Assembly: GCA_020205615.1 (NCBI GenBank)
Contig: CM035163.1
Coordinates: forward strand, 53,789,899-53,853,898
Direction of reading: 5' to 3'
DNA length: 64,000 nt
From: Panax quinquefolius
Lineage: Eukaryota > Streptophyta > Magnoliopsida > Apiales > Araliaceae
The stretch's first letter is position 1; each line of letters starts with the position of its first letter. Both the position numbers and the translations under genes were made by a program. Positions 9,579-21,441 of this stretch are shown one piece after another. A model generated the notes under the pieces. That model worked only from the letters and a program-made list of their open reading frames with translations. It ran no database searches and had not been told where the DNA came from.

Positions 9579-10735
9579 ATGGCTAGAGGAAGACGTCGCC
9601 AAACAACCGAGGGGTCAGGCAGCAATGCTGAGGATCCACCGAATCCTATGCAACAGTTTGTAGACATGTTAGTGGGGGAACTTAAAAATCGAACCCCAAA
9701 TGCCAATAACCCTCCAGTGGCCCAAGTGGCACACTTTAAGGACTTCAAGAACGCGGGACCCCCTAAGTTCAAAGGGACCACTAAACCCATCGAAGCTCAA
9801 ACTTGGGTCAAGGAAATCGGAGAGGCGTTCACTATCACCCGAGTAGGTGATGATCAGAAAATAATCTTCGTCACTTACATGCTAAAGGGTGAAGCCAACT
9901 TGTGGTGGGAGGCAAACCAGACCAGGGCTGGAGAAGGTGTGATACCTTGGGAAGGGTTTAAGAAAATCTTTTTCGAGAACTATTTTCCGGTTAGTATGCA
10001 GTGTCGCATGGAGATGCGATTCCTAGAGTTGATGCAAGAAGACATGACGGTACCTTAATATGCCGCAAAATTCAACGAACTGGCGAGGTTCGCGCCTCAC
10101 CAGGTCGACATTGAGGAGAGAAAAACGAGGAGGTTTGAGCAGGGTCTCAAACCATGGCTATATAGCAAACTCTCGGTATTACAGACAAATAGCTTCACGA
10201 CTCTCCTGGAGAAAGCTATAATCGTTGAAGGCGGAAGTGAGGCCCTGATGAAATTTAACAAGGAGAAAAAGAAGAAGAATGAAGGAGGGAATCGCGGGGA
10301 AGGTAGCAAGAATAGTGGTGCAAACAAGAGGAAGTGGAACAATAACAACAATAGCAACAACAATTTCAATTCGGGAAACTCTGGGGGAAAACCAAGGGAA
10401 GCAAAGAAGAGAACTGAGGCATCCAAGGAGTGTGGGAGGAATCACTCGGGGACGTGTCTAAAAGGGACGAATGTTTGTTTCAACTGCGGGCAGGAGGGGC
10501 ACATCTCTCCTAATTGCTCTGCACCAAAGAGAAATGGGTGTTTCAACTGTGGAGCATTGGGTCATCAGGCAAGGAATTGCCCAAAGAAGAACTTAGCAGG
10601 AGGAAATGGAGGAAGGGGACCAAGTGGTGGAAATCTCACGATCAATGGACCACCAACTCAGAATCGACCCATAGCTAGGACTTTCAACATGAAGGTTCAG
10701 GATGCGGTCGCATCCAAGGACATGGTTTCAGGTAT
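9579..10735 (+). pseudogene. gag: Gag of B1
   Basis: Starts MARGRRRQTTEGSG, as in B2. Capsid core: GPPKFKGTTKPIEAQTWV, LWWEANQTR, IFFENYFP and FLELMQEDMTVP. A TAA at 10056-10058 follows VP and the reading continues [15 protein letters not shown]; the same stop is in B2. The C-terminal part (from 10248) is a Lys/Asn/Gly-rich linker followed by [10 protein letters not shown] and two canonical knuckles, [14 protein letters not shown] (about 10479-10520) and [14 protein letters not shown] (about 10539-10580), all Cys and His intact. Apart from the shared stop it is well preserved. Confidence 0.9.
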
Positions 10736-11054
10736 CATTCAGATTAATGATATATCTGCTTACATATTATTTGATTCGGGTGCTACTTGTTCCTTCGTAT
10801 TGCATGAATTCTCCCAATGATTAAACTTACCCTAGGAAGAATTAAAATATCCTATGAACATAGAAGTTGCTAATAAGGAAATAATTCCCGTTATCCATGT
10901 CTATAGGAATTGTGTTGTAGACATCAGGGGATATAAGTTACCTTTGGATTTAATTCCAATTCAATCAGGAGAATTTGATGTAATTCTAGGAATGGATTGG
11001 TTATTTAACCATGGAGCGATGATAGATTGCCAGAAGAAATGTATAAACCTTAGG
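10736..11054 (+). pseudogene. pro: Aspartic protease of B1
   Basis: Continues from gag: [20 protein letters not shown] carries the DSGA active site (Asp codon about 10771). The frame is broken by TGA (10818-10820) and TAG (10833-10835), both also present in B2. It then continues as VILGMDWLFNHGAMIDC, the second conserved segment of the family. The domain is cut by element A2 at 11055; the linker to RT is missing on the other side. Confidence 0.88.
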
Positions 11055-13844
11055 TGTGACGCCCCCAAAATAGGTATACATCACCTATTCTGAGTCGCCA
11101 AAAATATGGTACAGAATGCAAATACAATTTAATTATACAACAGTCGTATAAAATATGACATAACATAATCTAAGAGTTTTAATAAGAATATTGTCATCTA
11201 GACAATATCCACACTCAATGGAGTCCTCATTATATTTATTATCACACTATTTAATGTATAGTGAGGACTACTAATGCTATCATTTGGACCGCTTATCTGC
11301 TCCCCCGACTAGTCCCCTCGCCACGCTTCTCATTTCCTCAAGAGAACAATGAAAGAAAGGGTGAGCTCAACTAGCCCAAGAAGAAATATTATGACTAAGA
11401 TAATGCGTAATAAATTATCGTTAGCCTTCAACAAAGTTGTTAAACCGATACAATATAACAAACATCAAGTTTAACTACAAGCTGAACAAGTAATCCATTA
11501 AAAGAGTCAAGTAGAGAATAAAATCTACTATCTTTTGTGATTTAAAAGGTTTTTCATCACTTTTATCACCGGGACTCACTTAATAAATAATCCACATCAT
11601 CCCCGCACTACTACTACCAAGGATATTCATTAGTATCACAACCACAAATTATCCATGCACTACGGACAAGGATATTCGTGTATTCATCAATGGTCATGAT
11701 CATGCCAACAACTCATCCATCAATGCACTACGGGCCAACGAGGACTTTTACCACATCATTTGTAACATTACTACCATGATTATACCGATTAATCCTCGGT
11801 CATAATCATACCAAGTCCATCTATGCACTACACAAAACACATATGACTTTCAACATAATATAAACATGAGGATGATGACAATGATATAAGAATTCAATAA
11901 AACAAGTTCAAGAATTAATTTATCCAGAACTAATAACGCCCAAATTGTCAACATGATACTTCTTTTTGTAGAGTAAAATTTAAGAATGCTCGTAAGAATA
12001 TTTCCATGAAAAGATATCGATGAAGCGCAAATATCAAGGATATTCCACTAATTTCATGGAGTATAGAAGTCAAAACTTTAACCAACCGAGTATAATAAAG
12101 AATGGAATAACAAAAGAAATCACCGGGCATGCGATAGATCGCATATGCAAGTTATTCCAATGTAATAATAAATAACGGAACCAGTCATGCAAAATTAAAC
12201 CATTGTGATATTCCAATGTAATAATAAAGAATGGAATAACAACATAAATCACCATGCATGCGATAATAAATAATGCATGATGTGTTATTCCAATGTATAA
12301 TAATTAATGGAACTGTGTCAAAGCGCATTAATACCGATGTGAGATATTCCAATGTAATAATAAATAATGGAACCAGTCATGCGTAAATGCATGTATGTGA
12401 TGTTCCAAATGTAATAATAAAGAATGGAATAATGAAGAATTTCACCATGTATGCGGTATTTCTCATGATGCAAGTTATTCCAACATAATGATAAAGAATG
12501 GAATAATGTAAGAATTTCACCAAGTATAGGTAGTACATGCAGATACAAAGTTATTCCAATAGAATAATAAAGAATGGAATAATGTAAGTTCTCTTCATGA
12601 ATACGAAAAAAATAATACCCCTTACCTTAGAAGAAACTGATATAGGAGTAGTGAAGTAGCGGATACTTTTCTTCTTTCTCTCTATAGTTTTTCTCTCTGA
12701 GTTTCAAAGGAATTTGTAAGAAATAATGAAGGAATGAGCTTCTATTTATAGAGAAATGGACCTAATAGTAACTAATTCATGAATAGTCCAGATTGATTTA
12801 CTTTTTAAACTAACGATCCAAATTGATTTACTATAAAAAGATAAATAAAATATTCTAATAAAACAAAATCTTTTAAATAAAATATAATATATTCTATTTA
12901 TAATCTAATAAAACTATTCAAATAACTTTATAAAAGTATTTTGTTTTATATAAAAAGATTTTACTACGCAAAACACTATGCAAAACTATAATAGAATAAT
13001 AAAATATAATATATTCTATTTATAATCTAATAAAATAAATAACTTTATAAAAGTATTTTGTTTTTTATATAAAAAGCTTTTCTATTTTATTACATAATAA
13101 TAATACTAATAAAACAAAATATTATATATATATATATATATATAAACTTTTCTGACTTCATAAAAAGACACCTCAATATATTTAACAACATTTATCATCA
13201 TTATTATAATTCACAATATTAATCGACTGTGTCGCTCCTAAGAAAGAGGGGGGCTTTCCAATAAGGATTTCTCCCTATCATGCCGTAATTAGGTGACCAA
13301 ACCTCTCTCAAGCGTAACTTCTGACATCGTTAATATTACAAATAATAATATTAATAACTTTGTCATCTCAATTATTGATTTAATAATATATAAAATATCG
13401 ACAATAATTGAATCAAATAACGTGAGATACTATGCAACAATTACTATAGCAATAATTGAACAAAACTGAGTGACTTTTCACGTAAGCATCAATAATCAAT
13501 ACCGTGTGCTACTATGCAACCACGCCAGATTCGCATTTCTTTTAACACCGGTGTTTCAACAGCTAAATCGCATAAAACTTCCGCCGTTATTTTCATAAAA
13601 TATTTTGTCGCTTTTCAATCGATAATAATAATATTATCAGGGTCCACCAATGATTGTGCCATTGTATTTAATATTCCCCGCTAAAACAAATATTCCCCAC
13701 CAATCGAATATTATATAACAACTTCATGATTTGCAAAATTTATAAATATTACCCAACTATATATTATATCAAATTCATTCCATAATATTCAAAAATGATA
13801 TTTATAGAAAAATCATCTTTATTCATAAAAGTTGGGGTCTTACA
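11055..13844 (-). repeat. 3' LTR of A2 (2790 bp)
   Basis: Reads TGTGACGCCCCC...GGTCTTACA on the + strand, the reverse of the family A LTR. It contains GTAGTGCA-type repeats (about 11595-11830), the hairpin array (12070-12600), TATA (12742-12750), an AT-rich U3 with a (TA)n run near 13121-13144, and the conserved U3 block (about 13250-13330). The polypurine tract lies just outside at 13845-13858 (reverse CTTAAGAAGGGAGG). Confidence 0.92.
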
Positions 13845-15290
13845 ACCTCCCTTCTTAAGAAATTTCACCTCAAAATTAGGGTACGACTGGTATGTCAAGA
13901 GGTAAGGATACCTTGATTTCATTTTAGATTCTAACTCCCGTGTCATTTCCTCAACATCGTGGTTTTTCCATAAAATTTCGAACTTGAGGTATAACCTTGG
14001 AGCGTAGAATATGTTCCTTCTTATCCAAGATTTGAACAGAACCACTTCATACGTTAAATCTTCCGCTATTTCGTCCTGCTTCTAACTCAATAATGTGGTT
14101 CGGTCTTCCACATATTTACGTAATATGGATATGTGAAAAATGTTATGAACACGAGACATACTTGGCAGTAAAAGTCGAGTCTATAGGCCACACGCCTACC
14201 TACTCGATCGAGGATTAAAATGGGCCAATGAATCGAGGATCGAGCTTTCTCTCTTTCCAAATCTCATAACTCTTTCCATGGAGCAACACGTAACAACACA
14301 CGATCTCCAATATCGAATTCCACGCCCTTTCGATGAAGATCAACATAACTCTTTTGTCGATCTTGTGAGGTTTTTATACGTTGTTTGGATCGCTTGAATC
14401 TTTTCGTAGTCATACGTACCAACTCTGGTCCCAACAACGTTGCTTCATCCACCTCATCCCAGCATACTAGAGAATGACACTTTCTTCCATACAACGCCTC
14501 AAATGGAGCCATGCCAATACTTGTTTGATAACTGTTGTTGTAGGAAAACTCCACCAATGGTAAGAACTTATCCCAACTTCCTTTGAAGCCAAGGACACAG
14601 AGTCTTAATAAATCTTCCAGAGTTTGAATAGCCCTCTCTGATTGTCTGTCCGTCTGAGGATGATATGCCAAACTAAATCGTAAATTCGTGCCCATAACTT
14701 TTTGCAAACTAACCCAAAATTGTGAAGTAAATCTTGGGTCTCGATCGTAAACTATGGATACCGGCATACCATGCGCCTTACAATCTCGCTTATGTACATA
14801 CGAGCAAGACGCTCAAGTGTATAAGTTTCTCAGATTGGTAAGAAATGAGCAGACTTGGTCAATCTATCAACAATGACCCAAATCAGATCTATGCCTTGAG
14901 AAACCTTGGGAAGACCAAGAATAAAATCCATGGTAATGTGATCCCACTTCCATTCTGAATTTCAAGTGGTTGCAATGGACCTTTTGGTACTTGATGCTCT
15001 CACCTTGACTCGCTGACAAGTTAGACACCTTGAGATAAAAACAACGCTATCTCTCTCTTCATATTGCTTCCACCAAAATGTATGACGAAGATCATAATAC
15101 ATTTTGGTACTCCTGTGATGGATTGCAAACGGTGTGTGTTGTGCGCCTCCATCATGATTTTATACTTTAAATCGTGGTCGTTAGGAACATAAAGTCCGGA
15201 GTTGACTCAAGTATTCCTTCTTCATCGATTCTTGCTTCCTTGCATAGCACCTTCTTTGCACTTTCTTCCTCATACGCATCACCTCCAGTG
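13845..15290 (-). pseudogene. pol: Integrase and chromodomain of A2
   Basis: Read from right to left. The best-kept piece (14767-14264) covers the second catalytic Asp (YDRDPRFTSQFW) and the Glu (RQSERAIQTLEDLLR), then [29 protein letters not shown] and DRVLLRVAPWKEL. The zinc-binding part and first Asp lie in the broken stretch 14768-15290. The chromodomain is recognisable as WIRRNIF and ILWKNHDVEEMTRELE (14045-13860); its frame runs on into the LTR. Frameshifts separate the pieces. Confidence 0.85.
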
Positions 15291-16860
15291 TCCAGTAGTT
15301 TGAGCAGCTTTTAACTTTATCAATTAAAGTCGGCTCTACTCAGATATTCGCCATCATCACACGGGGTCCTCGAGTCTTTAACTCTATCTCCATCCTTTGC
15401 AAGTCACACAAAATGGGCTTTATGTTGACAATATCGCGCTTCGCATTCGCATATGATCTTCTACTCAATGCGCCACCTACCACGCTCGCTTTTCCGTGAT
15501 GGTATCGGATGGTATGATCATAATCTTTCAATGCAGCTTCAAGCCAACGCCGTTGTCGCATATTGAGTTCCTTTTGAGTGAAGAAATATTTAAGGCTTTT
15601 ATGATCCGTAAAGATCTCCACTTTCTCCCCATACAAGTAATGCCTCCAAATTTTAAGTGCGAAGATAACAACAAATGCCAACTCTAGATCATGAGTGGAT
15701 AATTCCTCTCATATTCTTTGAGTTGTCGAGAGGCATAGGCTATGACTTTCCCATGTTACATGAGAACACATCCCAACCCTTTGCCCAAGCATCATCAGAG
15801 ATGACAAATCCTCCGAGCCGATATGGTATTATCGTAACAAAATAAATGAGTCTCCTCTCGAGTTCTTGAAAACTCTTTTCACATTCCTCGCTCCAACCGA
15901 ATTTTATATCTTTTCGAGTCACCGAAAGTTAATGGAGTAGCGATTCGAGAAAACCCTTCTACGAATCTCCGATAATAACCAAATTAAACCGAGAAAGCTA
16001 CGATTTTTTCCATCGATTTAGGTTACTCCTAGCTTTGAATAGCTTCAATCTTTACCGGGTCAACAGATATTCCATGACTTGATACTACGTGCCCAAGGAA
16101 TGCTACTTTCTCAAGCCAGAACTCACATTTCTTCAACTTGGCATAAAGCTTGTTTTCACAAAGCTTTTGGAGTATCAGCCTCAAGTGTTGCTCATGATCT
16201 TCACGGCTTTTGAATAAATAAGGATGTCATCAATAAAGACGACAACAAAGTGATCCAAATATTCCTCGAATACTTGGTTCATCATATCCATGATGGCAAA
16301 GAGCATTAGTCAATCCAAAAGACATGACTAGGAATTCATAATGCCCGTATCGAAGTTCTCGAAAGCCGCCTTTGGAATGTCATCTGCTCTAATCTTCAAT
16401 CGGTGATATCCTAACAAAGATCAATTTTTGAAAAGAATTTGGCTCCTTTAATCGGGTCAAACAGTCATCAATACGTGGCAATGGGTACCTATTTTTGATG
16501 GTGACATGATTCAACTCCCGATAATCAATATAAAGTCGCATACTCCCATCTTTCTTTTTCACGAATAGAATAGAGCACCCCAAGGAGAAGTACTAGGACG
16601 AATAAAGCCAATGTCTAACAATTCCTCGCAAGCTTGGGTCTTTAACTCCTCAAGTTCAATAGAGCCATTCGATATGGGGCTTTGGAAATGGGTTTTGTAC
16701 CGGTTCAAGGTCGATACAAAATTCAATTTCACGCTCGGGGTAGGCTAGAAAGTTCTTCAGGGAATACGTCAGGAAATTATTAACAATAGAAATATCATTC
16801 AAAATCGACGATTTTTTTTTAGATCCGTGATATGAGCTAAGAAAGCTTGACATCCGCTTT
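15291..16860 (-). pseudogene. pol: Reverse transcriptase and RNase H of A2
   Basis: RT is read leftward from about 16850 (IEFCIDLEP). [27 protein letters not shown] and the catalytic FIDD box (reverse of 16226-16237) are visible. RNase H follows with [28 protein letters not shown] and [17 protein letters not shown] (15681-15450). Numerous single-base indels break the frame, including one shared with A4 at the CCTGG after IDLE. The product would copy element RNA into DNA if intact. Confidence 0.85.
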
Positions 16861-17320
16861 TCAATAAACGAATAGCTTTATGGCTTAAGATGACAAATGA
16901 TTGATTTTAATGGTTTAGTTGCTTGAATTCGCATAATAGGTTGGTTAGAATATGAAAGCTAACAACCTTACGAAAATAATCAATTTTTGCATGATGAGTA
17001 GTTAACCAATCAATCCCTAGAATCACATCAAATGCAAGTATTTTCAATGAAATAAGATCGACAGACAGTAATGTGAGGGTACCGATTTGAACCAAACAAG
17101 ACTTATAAACAAAGGGATGTAATGAAGGTTTCTCCCAACGGAGTTTCAACAGATAAGTCAAAGTCTAATTTCTCCGAGTCAAATTTAAACGCTGAGCACA
17201 AGTAGGAGAAATAAAAGAATGGGTAGAACCGATCAAATAAGGTATAAACTTCGCTAGAGTTTATGATAAGCTTACCCGTGATGACCTCGTTCGTTCCTTG
17301 CTTTCGGGAGGTCACAACAA
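16861..17320 (-). pseudogene. pro: Aspartic protease of A2
   Basis: Reads ITGKLIINSSEVYTLFD (leftward from 17285), then the active site. The expected LFDTGST is shifted to LFDRFYP by loss of two bases at ACTGG near 17230. It continues FDLSVETPLGETFITS and ILAFDVILGIDWLTTHHAKID (about 17055-16975), the conserved C-terminal half. Inactive as read. Confidence 0.85.
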
Positions 17321-18486
17321 ACGCCTCCCTCAGACTACCGGGCTTTAACTTTTCTCGGACGCTTTTAGTGCTTCCATCCTAGCTGAACTTGTCTTCGATG
17401 AATGACAAAATCGGGCTAGGTGACCTTCTCTTCCACAATTATAACATGCTTTAGACGGCATCGATCGCTAGCTTGACCGATGTGTCCCTCCCTCCACATT
17501 TGAAGCATACGATAGGTGGTCGCTCTCCTTCCTTAACAACGGTGTCAGTGCCGACGCGCCTTTCCATCATTGTTGAATCTCCTCTTCTTGAAATGTCCAT
17601 TCTTATTGTTTTGGCCATGATTACCACCGGTGGTTACCATTTCGCCCGTTGATTCCTCCACGCTTGTTGTCACCACTTCGATGACCGCTCGCTCATCGGT
17701 ATTATCAATTTGCCACCGCTTCTTTTTTTGTTGGGTTGACTCATTATCGCACTCCAATAACTCGAGCCCTATTAACAACATCTGAATACAAACACAATTT
17801 ATGAGAGATAAGATATCGACGTATCTCTGGGTTTCAAACCTCTTAGAAACATTTGCATCATTCTCTCCTCATTATCAACCAAATGGGACGCAAACCGAGA
17901 CAACTCGGCAAACTTGGCTTCAGATCGCGACACTTGGCCATGTTGTTTTGCTCCACTTGATGAACTCTACCTCTTTCATGTGACGAATACTTTTGGGAAA
18001 GTACTTGTCGTTGAACAATTCTTGAACTTCTCCCAAGTCATCTTCAAGGCATGGCGAGTTGAGTACGCTTTATAGATTCCCACCAAGAATCACCTCTCCG
18101 CAATAACATGAAGGTGGCAAGGGAACCTTTTCTCCTGAGCATCCCAAGACATCAAATATCTTCCAGATCTGCTTTATCCACGCTCCGCCTTTAAGTGGTT
18201 TTGGCTTTCCAAAAACTCCGTGGGTCCCATTTCCTCGAATCGCTTAGCGGTGACCGTCCGAGAGTTGCCAAGTTTCCACACTTGCATTTTGTATAGAGCC
18301 GCTTTGTCTCGATGTTGCATGAATTGCATAAAGTCTCCGAACATTCCATCGCTCATCATCCGGTCAAGGTTGTTGTTTGCACGAGGATTGTCGCCTTCTC
18401 GATGCACATTATCCTCGATTATTGATCCGTGGAGACTCAACGGCTCCTCGTGCTCCATTGATGTTCTCAACATTCTCGGATGTCAT
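17321..18486 (-). pseudogene. gag: Gag of A2
   Basis: Starts at 18486 with MTSENVEN, the same start as A1 and A3. Acidic N-terminal region (ESPRINN, DNPRANNN, MMSDGMFGDFMQFMQH), then the capsid core with frameshifts (about 18230-17990), and a Lys/Asn-rich linker (about 17781-17545). One knuckle begins CFKCGG (about 17500) but loses frame; the next reads YNCGREGHLARFC in another frame. Several frames are needed to read it. Confidence 0.82.
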
Positions 18487-18654
18487 TTTCAAATACTGCC
18501 ACAAAACAAGGGTTAATTAATATATCACATATTACCCCTATACTCTGACCGACCAATTAAATACCAAATAAACTTAGGTAGGTCATACTAGCGAAAGAAT
18601 TCCCCGTCTCTCCCCTCCTAGTTCTTATCTCACATCTCAGCCAGGGATCATATC

Positions 18655-18673
18655 CCTAAGCTTTGATACCAAC
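18655..18673 (-). other. Primer-binding site of A2
   Basis: CCTAAGCTTTGATACCAAC on the + strand; the reverse, GTTGGTATCAAAGCTTAGG, abuts the LTR end. It complements plant initiator tRNA-Met and marks the right LTR as the 5' LTR. Confidence 0.85.
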
Positions 18674-21441
18674 TGTGATGCCACCAAAATAGGTATACAT
18701 CACCTATTCCGAGTCTCCAAAAACATGGTACAGAATACAAATACAACTTAATTATACAATAGTCGTATAAAATACGACATAACATAATCTAAGAGTTTTA
18801 ATAAGAATATTGTCATCTAGAAAATATCCACACTCAATGGAGTCCTCATTACATTTATTGTCACACTATTTAATAGAATAGTGAGGACTACTAATGCTAT
18901 CATCCGACCGCTACTCTGCTCCCCGACTAGTCCTCGCCACGCTCTCATTTCCTCAAGAGAACAAAGAAAGAAAGGGTGAGCTCAACTAGCCCAGTAAGAA
19001 ATATTATGACTAAGATAATGCAGAATAAATTATCGTTAGCCTTCAACAGTGTTAAACTGATACAATATAACAAACATCAAGTTTAACTACAGCAGAACAA
19101 GCAATCCATTAAAAGAGTCAAGTAGAGAATAAAATCTACTATCTTTTGTGATTTAAAAGGTTTTTCATCACTTTTATCGCTGCGACTCAGCTTAATAAAT
19201 AATCCACATCATCCCTGCACTACGGCCAAGGATATTCATTAGTATCACAACCACAAATTATCCATGCACTATCGGACAAGGATATTCGTGTATTCATCAA
19301 TGGTCATGATCATGCCAACAACTGTCCATCAATGCACTACGGGCAACGAGGACTTTTACCACATCATTTGTAACATTACTACCATGATTATACCGATAAT
19401 CCTCGGTCATAATCATACCAAGTCCATCTATGCACTACAAAGCCACATATGACTTTTAACATAAAATAAACATGAGGATGATGACAATGATATAAAATTC
19501 AATAAAACAAGTTCAAGAATTAATTTATCCAGAACTAATAACGCCCAAATTGTCAACATGATACTTCTTTTGTAGAGTAAAATTCAAGAATGCTCGTAAG
19601 AATATTTCCATGAAAAGATACTCGGATGAAGCGTAAATATCAAGGATATTCCACTAATTTCATGGAGTATAGAAGTCAAAACTTTAACCAACCGAGTATA
19701 ATAAAGAATGGAATAACAAAAGAAATCACCAGTATGCGATAGAATCGCATGTATGTAAAAGTTAATCCAATGTAATAATAAATAACGGAACCAGTCAAGC
19801 GAAATTCGCATGGAATGTGGATATTCCAACAGTAATAATAAAGAATGGAATAACAACATAAATCACCATGCATGCGATAAATCACATGCATGTGTTATTC
19901 CAATGTAATAATAATTAATGGAACCAGTGTCAAAGTAAATTACGCATACCGGCATGTGAGATATTCCAATGTAATAATAAATAATAATGGAACCAGTCAT
20001 GCGTAAATGCACGCATGTGATGTTTCAAATGTAATAATAAAGAATGGAATAATAGAAGAATTTCACCACGTATGCTTTCTTCTCATGAGACAGTTTATTC
20101 CAACATAATGATAAAGAATGGAATAATGTAAGAATTTCACCAAGTATAGGTAAATCATGATACAAAGTTATTCCAATAGAATAATAAAGAATAGAATAAT
20201 GTAAGTTCTCTTCATGAATACGAAAAGAAATAATACCCTTACCTTAGAAGAAACCGATATATAAGAGTAGTGAAGTAACATAATACTTTTCTTCTTTCTC
20301 TCTATAGTTTCTCTCTAGATTTTCAAAGAATTCGTAAGAAATAATGAAGGAATGAGCTTCTATTCATAGGAGAATGGACCAATAAGTAATTAATTCATGA
20401 ACTATCCCGTATTGATTTACTTTTAAACAGACGATCCATAATTGATTTACTATGCAAAAGATTATAAATAAAATATTCTAATAAAACAAAATCTTTTAAA
20501 TAAAATATAATATATTCTATTTATAATCTAATAAAACGAATAACTTTATAAAAGTATTTTGTTTTATATAAAAAGATTTTACTATGCAAAACACTATATA
20601 ATAATAATAATAATATAATATATTCTATTTATAGTATAATAAAAACAAATAACTTTATAAAAAATATTCTGCTTTATATATAAAAGCTTTTCTGCTTTTA
20701 TTACATTAATAATACTAATAAAACAAAATTTATATATATAATATATATATATATAAACTTCCGTGACTTCATAAAAAGACACCTCAATATATTTAACAAC
20801 ATTTATCATCATTATTATAATTCACAATATTAATCGACCAGTCGCTCCTCGTGAAAGAGGGGCTTTCCAATAAGAATTTCTCCCTATCATGCGCCAGCAA
20901 TTAGGTGACCAAACCTCTCCTCGCGTAACTTCTAGACATCGTTAATATTGCAAATAATAATATTAATAACTCATCATCTCAATTATTGATTAATAATATA
21001 TAAATATCGACATTAATTGAATCAAATAACGCGAGATACTATGCAACAATTATCAGAGCAATAATTGAACAAAACCGAGTGACTTCTCACGTAAGCATCA
21101 ATAATCAATACCGTAGCTACTATGCAACCACGCCAGACATCGCATTTTTAACACCGGTGTTTCAACAGCTTAATGGTACAACTTCCGCCGTTATTTTCAT
21201 AAAATATCTCAATCCGACAATAATTCCATTGCGGGTCCACCAATGATTGTGCCGTTGTACGAATATTCCCTGCTAAAACGAATATTCCCCGACCAATCAA
21301 ATATTATATAACAACTTATGTACTTTGTAAAATTTATAAATATTACTCCCAACTATAACATTATATCAAATTCATTTCATAATATTCAAAAATGATATTT
21401 ATAGAATAATCAACTTTATTCATAAAAGTTGGGGTCTTACA
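18674..21441 (-). repeat. 5' LTR of A2 (2768 bp)
   Basis: TGTGATGCCACC...GGTCTTACA on the + strand. It closely matches the 11055-13844 LTR through the whole length, including the hairpin array (19690-20220), a (TA)n run (about 20733-20752) and the conserved U3 block (about 20850-20945). The TATA position reads TATGAATAG, so this promoter may be weakened. Confidence 0.92.

Larger units (their letters stand above)
11055..21441 (-). mobile_element. Family A element A2, full length, inserted antisense in B1
   Basis: LTR 11055-13844, internal 13845-18673 with chromodomain, IN, RNase H, RT, protease and gag in reverse, then LTR 18674-21441. Termini are TG/CA. Flanks are TTAGG (left) and GAAAG (right), so there is no target-site duplication, and about 135 bp of B1 is missing at the site. 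Both LTRs (2790 and 2768 bp) are complete. All ORFs carry stops or frameshifts. Confidence 0.92.

Noticed and set aside
10097..10445. Long antisense ORFs opposite family B gag (also 37156-37504)
   Set aside because: They are complements of the Lys/Asn-rich gag linker and give low-complexity Leu/Phe/Pro translations; shadows of gag.
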